Below, in pieces: positions 14,867 to 22,391 of a stretch of 64,000 nt of DNA (the stretch's first letter is position 1; every line of letters begins with the position of its first letter). Source of the DNA: Rhodospirillaceae bacterium (GTDB lineage: Bacteria > Pseudomonadota > Alphaproteobacteria > DSM-16000 > Inquilinaceae); contig JACKIH010000003.1 in NCBI GenBank assembly GCA_020638575.1, positions 2,337,501 through 2,401,500 on the forward strand, given 5' to 3'. The notes under the pieces are model-generated. The model did not search any database. It saw nothing but the letters and a program-made list of their open reading frames with translations, and was not told where the DNA came from. Both the position numbers and the translations under genes were made by a program.

Positions 14867-16210
14867 ATGACCGATCCCAGCCGCGCGCCCATCGCCAGCC
14901 TGATCGACGAGCTGGAGAGCTTCGAGGTCACGCGCTTTTTCGGGCGCGTCGCCGCAGTGATGGGGCTGATGCTGGAAGTCGCCGGGGTCAATCGCCGCTT
15001 GTCGGTGGGCGACCGCTGCCTGGTGGAAAGCCGCAACCAGCGGCGCATCGCCGCAGAGGTGGTCGGCTTCCGCGGCGGCCGTGCGCTGCTGATGCCCTTC
15101 GGCCCGCTGGACGGCATCGGGCTCGGCTGCCGTGCCTGGGTGGCCGAGGCACGGCCCATGGTGTTTCCCTCCGCCGGCTGGCTCGGCCGCGTGGTCAACG
15201 CGCTGGGCGAACCCATCGACGACAAGGGGCCGCTGCCCCAGGGCCGCGTCGGCGTGCCGCTGCGCAACCGCCCGCCGCCCGCCCACCGCCGCAACCGGGT
15301 GGCCGGCAAGGTCGATCTCGGCGTGCGCGCGCTCAACACCTTCGTCACCTGCTGCCGCGGCCAGCGTATGGGCATCTTCGCGGGCTCCGGCGTCGGCAAG
15401 TCGGTAACCATCTCCATGCTGGCCCGCTTCACGTCGGCCGACGTCAACGTGATCGGCCTGATCGGCGAGCGCGGCCGCGAGGTGCAGGAGTTCCTGGAGG
15501 ACGACCTGGGCGAGGAAGGCTTGGCGCGGAGCGTCGTGGTGGTGGCCACGTCGGACGAGCCGCCGCTGATGCGCCGCCAGGCCGCCTACACCACCATGTC
15601 CATCGCCGAAAGCTTCCGCGACGCCGGCAACCACGTGCTGTGCATGATGGACTCCATCACCCGCTTCGCCATGTCGCAGCGGGAGATCGGGCTGTCGGCG
15701 GGCGAGCCGCCCACCTCCAAGGGCTATCCGCCCACCACCTTTTCCGAGCTGCCCGCGCTGCTCGAACGCGCCGGGCCGGGGGAGAACGGTGGCGCCATCA
15801 CCGGCCTCTTCACCGTGCTGGTGGAGGGCGACGACCACAACGAGCCCATTGCCGACGCCGTCCGTGGCATCATCGACGGCCACATCGTGCTCGACCGGGC
15901 GATCGCCCAGCGCGGCCGCTATCCCGCGGTGAATGTGCTGCGCTCGCTGTCGCGCACCATGCCGGACTGCAACTCGGTGGTGGAGAACGCGCTGGTGAAG
16001 CGTGCCCGCCAGCTTCTCGCCACCTACGAGGACATGGCCGAGATGATCCGGCTGGGCGCCTACCGCAAGGGCAGCGACCCCAAGGTGGACGAAGCGATCA
16101 AATACTATCCGCGCATCGAAGCGGTGCTCTCCCAGGACAAGAACGAGCGCACCGACCTTGAGACCGGCTACCGCGAGCTGGCCGAAGCCATCGAGATGCC
16201 GGCGCCATGA
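14867..16210 (+). CDS. fliI: Flagellar export ATPase FliI
   Basis: The protein has 447 residues from ATG 14867. It is an F1-beta-like ATPase: P-loop GSGVGKS near residue 175, GLIGERGREVQEFLEDDLG, the Walker B region HVLCMMDSITRFAMSQREIGLSAGEPPTSKGYPPTTF (split by MDSITR), and a C-terminal helical domain. The last two motifs separate flagellar and type III export ATPases from AtpB. FliI forms a hexamer with FliH and FliJ at the cytoplasmic side of the export gate and helps unload export substrates. The stop overlaps the fliJ start (ATGA at 16207). The upstream region is shared with ctrA. Confidence 0.95.
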   Translation: MTDPSRAPIASLIDELESFEVTRFFGRVAAVMGLMLEVAGVNRRLSVGDRCLVESRNQRRIAAEVVGFRGGRALLMPFGPLDGIGLGCRAWVAEARPMVFPSAGWLGRVVNALGEPIDDKGPLPQGRVGVPLRNRPPPAHRRNRVAGKVDLGVRALNTFVTCCRGQRMGIFAGSGVGKSVTISMLARFTSADVNVIGLIGERGREVQEFLEDDLGEEGLARSVVVVATSDEPPLMRRQAAYTTMSIAESFRDAGNHVLCMMDSITRFAMSQREIGLSAGEPPTSKGYPPTTFSELPALLERAGPGENGGAITGLFTVLVEGDDHNEPIADAVRGIIDGHIVLDRAIAQRGRYPAVNVLRSLSRTMPDCNSVVENALVKRARQLLATYEDMAEMIRLGAYRKGSDPKVDEAIKYYPRIEAVLSQDKNERTDLETGYRELAEAIEMPAP

Positions 16211-16635
16211 CCGACCTGCAGCCGCTGATCCGCCTGCACCGCTGGCGCATCGACGAAAAGCGGCGCGCGCTCGCCGACCTGGAGACCTACCGCGACGGGC
16301 TAGAGGCGGAACGCGTGCGCCGCCGCACCGAACTGGACCGGGAGATCGCGCTGGCCAGCGAAGCCGAGCAGCTTCCCCCCGGCTACCTCGCCTATGTGAA
16401 GGGCGCCAACCAGCAGCTCGGCCGCCTCGCCAAGTCCCTCACCGAGGTGGCGTCGCGCATCGAAAAGGCGCGCGAGGCGCTGGCGGCGGAGTTCCGCGAG
16501 CTTAAGAAATACGAGACCGCGGAGAAACAGCGCGACGAGCGCGCGGCCGCCGCCCGCCGCAAGGCCGAGACGGCGATGTACGACGAAATCGGCCTGATCC
16601 GCCACGACCGCAAGCGGCGGGCACCGACCCCCTGA
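16207..16635 (+). CDS. fliJ: Flagellar export stalk protein FliJ
   Basis: The protein has 142 residues and starts inside the fliI stop codon. The sequence is almost entirely charged coiled coil (RWRIDEKRRALADLETYRDGLEAERVRRRTEL, KRDERAAAARRKAETAMYDEIGL in pieces). This is how FliJ is recognised, because its sequence conservation is low. FliJ resembles the gamma stalk of F1-ATPase, sits in the FliI ring and contacts FlhA. Assignment rests on coiled-coil pattern, length and strict position after fliI. Confidence 0.88.
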   Translation: MTDLQPLIRLHRWRIDEKRRALADLETYRDGLEAERVRRRTELDREIALASEAEQLPPGYLAYVKGANQQLGRLAKSLTEVASRIEKAREALAAEFRELKKYETAEKQRDERAAAARRKAETAMYDEIGLIRHDRKRRAPTP

Positions 16636-16690
16636 ACCGCCACAAGGAACGGGCGAGGCGCATGGGCGCCATGCCGCAGTTCTTATTTCG

Positions 16691-16698
16691 TTAACCAG
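16691..16698. promoter_or_regulatory. CtrA-like half-site upstream of the ankyrin-like gene
   Basis: TTAACCAG differs by one base from the CtrA half-site TTAACCAT and lies about 100 bases before the 16796 start, just after an AT-rich CTTATTTCG. It is suggestive only, as no partner half-site is at the canonical spacing. Confidence 0.3.
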
Positions 16699-16795
16699 CC
16701 TGTGTCATGACTGGTTGGGGAACCGGCGTCGCCGTCCCGCCCAGCGGGCCCGCTTGCCCGCGGACGGGGCGCCGCCCAGACTCCCGAAACGGCAA

Positions 16796-18280
16796 ATGGA
16801 CCAGGCGATGGGCACACCCAGCCTGACAGATGTGGATCGCGAGATCGCCGCCGGCTATGCCAAGCGCACCGGGCGCCTTGAGCGATTCCTGGAAGACTGG
16901 ATCAAGCACAGCGCCAACGGCGAAAAGCTGATGGCCGCGCGCGGCAACGACGGCGAAACGCTGCTGCAGCACAAGCTCGCTCGCCGCGACGTCGTCGCCG
17001 CCCATGCCCTGTTCCTGGCGATCCGCGCCGTCTGGCTGCAGACCAACCCGGCCTGGCTGTTCGACTACCTGAACGCCGAGGACAAGGCGGGCAACGGCGT
17101 GTGGCACTATCTGGCCACCGCCATCCAGTCGGCCGAGGGGTTCGAGACGCTGACCCTGGCGCGTGAGCTGGTGGACCTGGAGGTGGATTTCGGGCGCACC
17201 AACCACCAGGGGCTGAGCCCGCTGGGCAAGATGATCCTGCCCAAGCCGCGCTGGAAATCGATCAACGCCCTGATCGAGACCGGCTGCCTGACCATGGACG
17301 ACGTGGACCGCGCGGTTTCCGAATACGCCAAGCACGGCCAGGAGCACACCGCCATCGTCTCCTACATCCTCAGCGAGGATGCCGCCAACAACCGGGCGAT
17401 CTTGTGCAACACCGTGGTTCGCCACGCGCTCGACCCCAAGGCGGAAAAGCCCCAGCGGGTCAAGGCGGCAGCCCAAATCTTCGACTATGTCGACCCGCGC
17501 TCCGGCAGCGTGCCGTTCTTCAATCTGGTGGCCTACGCCGATACCTCCACCTTCGACGGGGTGATCCGCCTGCTCAGCCAGCAGGTGGAAGAAGCCGTGC
17601 TGGCGATGATGCCGCCCGACGTCACATCGAAGAAGGCCTACCGCCAGGCGCTGCTGTGCCGCCGCCTGCTGCGCCGCGACGCCAATGGCGAGGGCGTGCT
17701 GTTCAAGGCGCTGAAAGTCGGCAATGTCGGACACCTGCGCAAGCTGGTGGCCCTGCTGATCAACGACGAACTGCACGTCAACAAGCTGGTGCGCGGCGAA
17801 TACAGCCGCCAGCCGGTGACCCTGGACAAGTCGTCGCCGGCACCGTCGAACCCGCTCTTGTCGCTGTTGTTGCAGCAGGGCGAGCACGGCAACACCGTGT
17901 TCCATGCCGCCGCCTTTGCTGGCAATGCCGACGTGCTGACGAGCTGCCTGTTCAGCCTCGGCTCCAACGACGTCTACGCCATCCTCACCGCTGTCCCCAA
18001 CGCTGGCGGCGTCACCCTGCAGGACCTGACGGTGCCCGAGCTGTGCCGGGCCAAGATCCAGCGCATCGTGCAGCTCGGCGGGCTCGACGAGGCGGCGGGG
18101 CGCGAGATGATGGACCGCATCACCGCCGTCCCCCGCGAGGTGCTGGAGGTGGTGCGCGGACGCATCGCGGAAATCCAGGCCCTGGCCGCCGACACCAAGG
18201 GCGGTGCGCCCATCGCGCCGACCTTCGAGCTGAGCCGCCTGGGGCCGCGCCAGCCGATCCCCGCCGCCGTAAGCCGATAG
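16796..18280 (+). CDS. Ankyrin-repeat-like helical protein of unknown function
   Basis: The protein has 494 residues from ATG 16796 (an alternative is ATG 16808, preceded by GGACCAGG). The sequence is soluble and mostly helical. Ankyrin-like phrases occur at the start (NDGETLLQHKLARRDVVAAHALF), in the middle (NHQGLSPLGKMIL, GEGVLFKALKVGNVGHLRKLV) and near the end (HGNTVFHAAAFAGNADVLTSC), so it is probably a divergent ankyrin solenoid for protein binding. It has no signal peptide. It follows fliIJ by 160 bases with its own possible CtrA half-site, which hints at a motility or cell-cycle connection. Its stop codon lies inside a 20-base duplication (see the repeat at 18268). Confidence 0.6.
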   Translation: MDQAMGTPSLTDVDREIAAGYAKRTGRLERFLEDWIKHSANGEKLMAARGNDGETLLQHKLARRDVVAAHALFLAIRAVWLQTNPAWLFDYLNAEDKAGNGVWHYLATAIQSAEGFETLTLARELVDLEVDFGRTNHQGLSPLGKMILPKPRWKSINALIETGCLTMDDVDRAVSEYAKHGQEHTAIVSYILSEDAANNRAILCNTVVRHALDPKAEKPQRVKAAAQIFDYVDPRSGSVPFFNLVAYADTSTFDGVIRLLSQQVEEAVLAMMPPDVTSKKAYRQALLCRRLLRRDANGEGVLFKALKVGNVGHLRKLVALLINDELHVNKLVRGEYSRQPVTLDKSSPAPSNPLLSLLLQQGEHGNTVFHAAAFAGNADVLTSCLFSLGSNDVYAILTAVPNAGGVTLQDLTVPELCRAKIQRIVQLGGLDEAAGREMMDRITAVPREVLEVVRGRIAEIQALAADTKGGAPIAPTFELSRLGPRQPIPAAVSR

Positions 18281-18306
18281 CCGCGACCGTAAGCCGATAG
18301 CCGCGG
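18268..18306. repeat. 20-base direct duplication across a stop codon
   Basis: CGTAAGCCGATAGCCGCGAC (18268-18287) is followed immediately by the same 20 bases with one late change. The first copy encodes the final residues and TAG stop of the upstream gene, and the second is a non-coding duplicate. Confidence 0.8.
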
Positions 18307-18389
18307 CCGCTCACCTCTCCGCATAGTCTTGCAGGCAAGCTTCCTCGGGCCTTATGGTTTGGCAACCGGCGCGTGTTCTGCACGTTGCC

Positions 18390-18462
18390 AGTGTGGTGGA
18401 TCAGAAGTTCGTTCGCTTAGGACGCCAGACCGGAAGCGAACTTCTGAACCAAAAGCCACACT
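18390..18462. repeat. Interrupted palindrome A
   Basis: Outer arms AGTGTGG (18390-18396) and CCACACT (18456-18462) and inner arms CAGAAGTTCG (18402-18411) and CGAACTTCTG (18437-18446) are perfect inverted repeats. It forms a bipartite cruciform-type element and shares its inner core (GAAGTTCGC) with palindrome B, 18 bases downstream. Confidence 0.8.
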
Positions 18463-18479
18463 AGAACCATAGAATTACG

Positions 18480-18551
18480 AGTGTCCCTTTGAGTCCGCAG
18501 TTCGCTTGGGACCAGGGTTTGAGATCTTGCGAACTTCGGAATCGGGACACT
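18480..18551. repeat. Interrupted palindrome B
   Basis: Outer arms AGTGTCCC (18480-18487) and GGGACACT (18544-18551) are perfect. The inner arms GCAGTTCGC and GCGAACTTC match except for one base. Size (72 versus 73 bases) and layout equal palindrome A, so the two are diverged copies of one mobile or regulatory element in the 316-base gap before the 18597 gene. Confidence 0.8.
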
Positions 18552-18596
18552 AGCTGCCTTAGGTCTGCGCTGCCGTAGCGTCGGTGGAGGGTTTCG

Positions 18597-19259
18597 GTGA
18601 CGACGGACAAGGACTTGCAGGATTTCAACCTGGGGCAGGCCGGTGTGGTGACCGGCTCCGTGTTCAACGAAATGGGCCTGCTGAATTGGCGGGGAAGGTC
18701 GTCCGGCGGCTCGGCTGGCGAGGGTTTCTTCTTTCTCGTGTTACTGGCCTTTGTCGCCTGGCAGTTGGAACAGATGTTATGGTATTATAATTTAATATAT
18801 CGGGCAACAAAATGGACAATCATTTATAGTTGGTCCGCAAATAATATGGATAACGTGCCTTTGCTGGCGGCCATATTTCTGGCCACCCAGATCCCCTTAT
18901 GCGCCGCTGTCTGGATGTACTACCACCCTCGGGGGCGCTTGGGCGTATGGGTGCGGCCGCTGGTGTGCGCGATTGTGTCGCCACTGCTGCTCGCCGCTGC
19001 GATCCTGATCGGCATGGGCTTGACGCTGTTCGAGGGTGTGCGAGACCGACAGGTCTTGCATTGGCTTCACTCGAACATCTTCCGGTACCTCCTTGGCGCC
19101 AGACACGCCGAAACGCCGCTGTTGGGCATGGACGCCAACATGAATGTTCCGGGCTATGCGGCCATCGGCAGTATCGTTATTGCGGGGTTCCTTTTCATCA
19201 TCTGGATGTTCCGGCTTTTGAAGCGCGCGGTTTTGGCACGGCAGCAAACGGTGCATTGA
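18597..19259 (+). CDS. Four-helix membrane protein of unknown function
   Basis: The protein has 220 residues from GTG 18597, with GGTGGAGG six bases upstream. Predicted membrane segments: about 44-62 (FFFLVLLAFVAWQLEQMLWY), 86-106 (VPLLAAIFLATQIPLCAAVWM), 120-142 (LVCAIVSPLLLAAAILIGMGL) and 189-208 (AAIGSIVIAGFLFIIWMF), with a basic C-terminal tail. No motif identifies a family. The first third is visibly AT-richer (around 18775-18850: TTATGGTATTATAATTTAAT) than its neighbours, and twin palindromes lie directly upstream. Both features suggest that this is a transferred gene or cassette. Confidence 0.65.
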   Translation: MTTDKDLQDFNLGQAGVVTGSVFNEMGLLNWRGRSSGGSAGEGFFFLVLLAFVAWQLEQMLWYYNLIYRATKWTIIYSWSANNMDNVPLLAAIFLATQIPLCAAVWMYYHPRGRLGVWVRPLVCAIVSPLLLAAAILIGMGLTLFEGVRDRQVLHWLHSNIFRYLLGARHAETPLLGMDANMNVPGYAAIGSIVIAGFLFIIWMFRLLKRAVLARQQTVH

Positions 19260-19350
19260 CGGCGATCGGGCCGAAGTCGATCACCGCCCCCTTCCCCCGC
19301 ACAGGCTTGTGACATAGGCTGGCGGCCTCCCTCAAAGTCCGCCGCCCGCC

Positions 19351-20508
19351 ATGCCCGACGCCGCCCCGTCTCCCGCCGCCCATCCGGTGTTCGCCGGCCA
19401 GGGCACGACCATCTTCGAGACCATGTCGCGGCTGGCCCAGGCCCATGGCGCCATCAATCTCGGCCAGGGCTTCCCCGACGACCCCGGGGCGGAGGATGTG
19501 CGCCGCGCTGCCGCCGATGCCCTGATGGACGGCTGGAACCAGTACCCGCCGATGATGGGCCTGCCGGCGCTGCGCCAGGCCGTCGCTGCCCACGCCCAGC
19601 GCTTCTACGGGCTGGAGGTGGACTGGGCGACGCAGACCATCGTCGGCAGCGGCGCCACGGAACTTCTCGCCGCCGCTCTGCTGGCGCTGCTCAACAGCGG
19701 CGACGAGGTGGTGGTGTTCCAACCCTGCTACGACGCCTATGTGCCGATGATCCGCCGCGCCGGCGGCGTGCCGCGGCTGGTCACCCTGCGGCCGCCCGAC
19801 TGGTCGTTCGACGTGGCCGAGCTGCGCGCCGCCGTCACCCCGCGCACCCGGCTGATCCTCCTGAACACCCCCCACAACCCCACGGCCAAGGTGTTTTCGC
19901 CCGAGGAACTGGCGGAGATCGCCCGGCTGGTGGACGGCACCGGCATCGCCGTGCTGTGCGACGAGGTGTACGAACACATCACCTTCGACGGCCGGCCCCA
20001 TGTGCCGTTGATGACGCTGCCGGGCCTGCGCCAGCGCACGGTGCGGGTGGGGTCCGCCGGCAAGACCTTCTCGCTCACCGGCTGGAAGGTGGGCTACGCC
20101 TCCGGGCCCGCCGGGCTGATCGGGTTGATCGCCAAGGCCCATCAGTTCCTCGTGTTCACCACGCCGCCCAACCTGCAGGCCGGCGTGGCCTACGGGCTCG
20201 GCAAGGAAACCGCGTTCTTCACCAGCCTAGCGGACGAGATGCAGCGCCGCCGCGACCGCTTCGTCGCCGGGCTGGCGGCGCGCGGCTATCGCGTGCTGCC
20301 GTGCGCCGGCACCTATTTCTGCGCCATCGACGTGTCGCCGGACGAGGACGTGGCCTTCTGCCAGCGGTTGACGGCCGAACACGGCGTGGCGGCCATTCCG
20401 CTCAGCGCCTTTTATCCCGAACAGCCCTGGCATGGCGGCGTGCGCTTCTGCTTTGCCAAGGCGGATGCGGTGCTAGATGCGGCACTGGCCCGGCTGCCGC
20501 CGGCATGA
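19351..20508 (+). CDS. PLP-dependent aminotransferase, class I (methionine/kynurenine aminotransferase-like)
   Basis: The protein has 385 residues. Fold-type I signatures: INLGQGFPDDPG near the N-terminus, QYPPMMGLPALRQAVAAH, the PLP phosphate-binding SGATELL, NTPHNPTAKVFS with the cofactor-contacting Asn, DEVYEHITFDG (Asp contacts the PLP nitrogen), the Schiff-base lysine in GSAGKTFSLTGWKVGY, and the substrate-carboxylate Arg in HGGVRFCFAK. The GKTFSLTGWKVGY motif is typical of YbdL/kynurenine aminotransferase-type enzymes, which transfer amino groups from methionine, glutamine or aromatic amino acids to 2-oxoacids. It is a single gene followed by a large palindromic element. Confidence 0.88.
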   Translation: MPDAAPSPAAHPVFAGQGTTIFETMSRLAQAHGAINLGQGFPDDPGAEDVRRAAADALMDGWNQYPPMMGLPALRQAVAAHAQRFYGLEVDWATQTIVGSGATELLAAALLALLNSGDEVVVFQPCYDAYVPMIRRAGGVPRLVTLRPPDWSFDVAELRAAVTPRTRLILLNTPHNPTAKVFSPEELAEIARLVDGTGIAVLCDEVYEHITFDGRPHVPLMTLPGLRQRTVRVGSAGKTFSLTGWKVGYASGPAGLIGLIAKAHQFLVFTTPPNLQAGVAYGLGKETAFFTSLADEMQRRRDRFVAGLAARGYRVLPCAGTYFCAIDVSPDEDVAFCQRLTAEHGVAAIPLSAFYPEQPWHGGVRFCFAKADAVLDAALARLPPA

Positions 20509-20573
20509 GCGGCACCGCGCCAGCCCGATCGGCGCGGCTGTCCAGTGCGCATTCGTGTTTTGGTGAGTCGGTT

Positions 20574-20696
20574 CCAGCCCGCACCCCCGCCCGACCACCC
20601 AATATTTTACAATGGCTTGGGGTTGCCGAGGGACGCCCGCAGGGCGTCCCAAGCCTCTGCGAGGCTTGCTCGGCAACGGGCGGGGGTGCGGGCTGG
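20574..20696. repeat. Palindromic repeat element, copy 4, with nested hairpins
   Basis: The outer arms 20574-20593 and 20677-20696 are a perfect 20-base inverted repeat (CCAGCCCGCACCCCCGCCCG and its complement). Inside, the loop core ACCCAATATTTTACAATGG is the reverse complement of the loop in copy 1. Then comes a second nested structure: GTTGCCGAG pairs with CTCGGCAAC and encloses two hairpins, GGACGCCC-GCA-GGGCGTCC and AAGCCTC-TGC-GAGGCTT. The result is a cloverleaf-like fold. Flanks match copy 1. It occupies most of the 210-base gap between the aminotransferase and DUF1127 genes. Confidence 0.88.
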
Positions 20697-20718
20697 CGCA
20701 GAATGAACGGAAAGGGAC

Positions 20719-20943
20719 CTAGCTCCGCCACACCGGCTTTTCCAGCTCCTGCGCCACGTCGGCGCGCGACAGCCCCATGTCCTTCAGCAGCCGGTCGTCC
20801 AGCGCAGCCAGGTGGCGCCGTTCGGCCGCCCGCTGCTGCCAGGTCAACAGAGCGTCGAGCAGGCGCAGCGGCCAGGTGGACAGACGAACGGCGAAGCGGG
20901 CGCGGCGGCGCCGCACGGTCAGGGCAAGTTGGGTGGGCGGCAT
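20719..20943 (-). CDS. DUF1127 small basic protein
   Basis: The protein has 74 residues from ATG 20943, with GGGGAGA at a good spacing; an upstream in-frame ATG at 20964 is less likely. An arginine-rich N-terminal half is followed by the DUF1127 signature AALDDRLLKDMGLSRADVAQEL and a C-terminal PVW. Alphaproteobacterial members are small stress-responsive proteins, some linked to phosphate/carbon metabolism and RNA turnover. It converges with the aminotransferase across the large palindrome, which may terminate both transcripts. Confidence 0.88.
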   Translation of the reverse strand: MPPTQLALTVRRRRARFAVRLSTWPLRLLDALLTWQQRAAERRHLAALDDRLLKDMGLSRADVAQELEKPVWRS

Positions 20944-21052
20944 CGCGGTGTCTCCCCGAGGCAACGATGGTGGGCCAGGCTAGGGGGGACGGCCGGGGCG
21001 CACGACCCGGTCCTTGCGATGGTGCGATGGTCGCGGTGCCCGGAGGCCGGCG

Positions 21053-21856
21053 ATGATCCGCCGCGACCTGGAGGAGGTGCCCAACCACTTGGCGGCGCGG
21101 CTGGAGGCCGCGCGCCGCGTGCCGGTGCGCCCGGCCGGGTTGCGCTACGCGGTCACCCTGGGCGAGCTCAGGGCCGACGACGATCTCGCCCCCCACGACC
21201 TCGACCAGGTGGTGGCCGACGCCCTGCAGCCGGGCCGCACGCTGGCCGCCGTCAGCACCGATTCCCGCAGCGTGCCGGCGCTCGTCCAGCGCCTTGCCGG
21301 CTCGGGCTGCCGTGTCGTCGGGCGCATCGACCCGATGGAGCTGGACGGCGTGCGCCGGGCGCGCGACCGGGCGGCGGCGATGGCGGCCGACGGCGTCGAC
21401 GAAGGCTCCATGGACTTCCCGGCGGCACTCTTCCGCGCCGGCGACCGCACCCAGGCGACGGCCCTGATCAGCGCCGTCGCCGCCGGGCTGGGCGGCCGGC
21501 CGCTCTGCGTGGTGATGGACCCGCAGGGCGACCGCACCGCTGCCCGGCTGGACGAGGCGACGCGGCTTGCCGCCATCGAGGGGGCCGCCTTCGTGCAACC
21601 CTTCGGCGGCATGCGGCCGTGGCCCGGCGCCTTTGCCGCCATGGCGGTGGCGCTGGAGGTGCTGCGTGGCCGCCTGGAGCTGGAGATCGGCACCGAGGTG
21701 GGGGTGAAGCTCGCCGGCATGGATTCCGTGCAGGAGGTGATCTGGGCGCTGGCCCTGGCCGACGCCATGCTCGGCCGCCTGCGGCTACGCCCCGGCAGCG
21801 TGCGCGTGGTGATGTCGTCCGACCTCCTTGGCCGCGTGAGCGCAGCGCTGGGGTAG
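21053..21856 (+). CDS. DeoC/LacD-like TIM-barrel aldolase-family protein
   Basis: The protein has 267 residues from ATG 21053, preceded by GGAGG. The C-terminal ELEIGTEVGVKLAGMDSVQEVIWALALADAML matches the strand carrying the Schiff-base lysine in deoxyribose-phosphate-type aldolases (E-x-G-x-K-x-A-G). The middle AALFRAGDRTQATALISAV and PLCVVMDPQGDRTAA fit barrel strands. The N-terminal third is weakly conserved. It may be an aldolase or a pentose-phosphate-binding protein. The substrate cannot be read from the sequence and no pentose or deoxynucleoside genes are adjacent. Confidence 0.55.
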   Translation: MIRRDLEEVPNHLAARLEAARRVPVRPAGLRYAVTLGELRADDDLAPHDLDQVVADALQPGRTLAAVSTDSRSVPALVQRLAGSGCRVVGRIDPMELDGVRRARDRAAAMAADGVDEGSMDFPAALFRAGDRTQATALISAVAAGLGGRPLCVVMDPQGDRTAARLDEATRLAAIEGAAFVQPFGGMRPWPGAFAAMAVALEVLRGRLELEIGTEVGVKLAGMDSVQEVIWALALADAMLGRLRLRPGSVRVVMSSDLLGRVSAALG

Positions 21857-21991
21857 GCGTGGGCTGGCGGCGGCGGATGCCCGAAGTGGCCGCGGGACGT
21901 CCTCCGGCTTTGCTGTCTCCGGCCGGCAGAACCGCGCGCCGCGATCTTGACAGGGCCACCGCGGCACCGCAGTTATGGGCTCTCGCACCGG

Positions 21992-22068
21992 GGCGGAGTA
22001 GCTCAGTTGGTTAGAGCAGCGGAATCATAATCCGCGTGTCGGGGGTTCGAGTCCCTCCTCCGCTACCA
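21992..22068 (+). tRNA. tRNA-Met (CAT), elongator
   Basis: A 77-base cloverleaf: acceptor GGCGGAG/CTCCGCT, D-arm AGCTCAGTTGGTTAGAGC, anticodon stem GCGGA/TCCGC with loop ATCATAA (anticodon CAT), variable loop, T-arm GGGGGTTCGAGTCCC, and an encoded CCA at 22066-22068. The D-loop and first pairs are those of elongator rather than initiator tRNA (no mismatched C1:A72-type start and no GGG/CCC anticodon stem). Integrase and IS remnants begin within 60 bases of its 3-prime end. Confidence 0.95.
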
Positions 22069-22121
22069 ACGATTTCAAAGACATAGCTGTCCAGCCCGGA
22101 GGCATGGGCGACAGGTTGTTC

Positions 22122-22391
22122 CTAAGACATGGGTGACAGCCGCGAGCCGAACGGGCTGGCGCGGGTTTGCAGGGTCGCCCGTTCCGGGTCGATCTATCCC
22201 AGATCGGAGGTCATGAAGCCGACGAGCCAGATGCCGTCGCCGGCTTCCATGATGCCGCGGAACTGGCCGGCCATGACGGTGGAAATGGTGGTCATCTTGC
22301 GGTGCAAGCAGATGCGCCCGCAGGCGGTGACCGGCACGTGGCGGTCGTGCAGCGGATAGTCGATCTCCGGCTCCCCCGCCGGGCCCTCCGT
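22122..22391 (-). pseudogene. Remnant of IS481-type transposase (C-terminal fragment)
   Basis: Read leftward from about 22391, the frame encodes PEIDYPLHDRHVPVTACGRI, then CLHRKMTTISTVMAGQF, IWLVGFMTSDLG, a TAG at 22194-22196, and in the same frame IDPERATLQTRASPFGSRLSPMS with a stop at 22122. This is the conserved C-terminus of IS481/integrase-core transposases (H-D-R-T-V-T-V-T-x-C-G-R, then DLGY-IDxEQ, NPFGxxLSPMS). The TAG replaces the usual tyrosine after DLG. All catalytic DDE residues are missing. The fragment ends exactly where the recombinase remnant starts. Confidence 0.75.
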
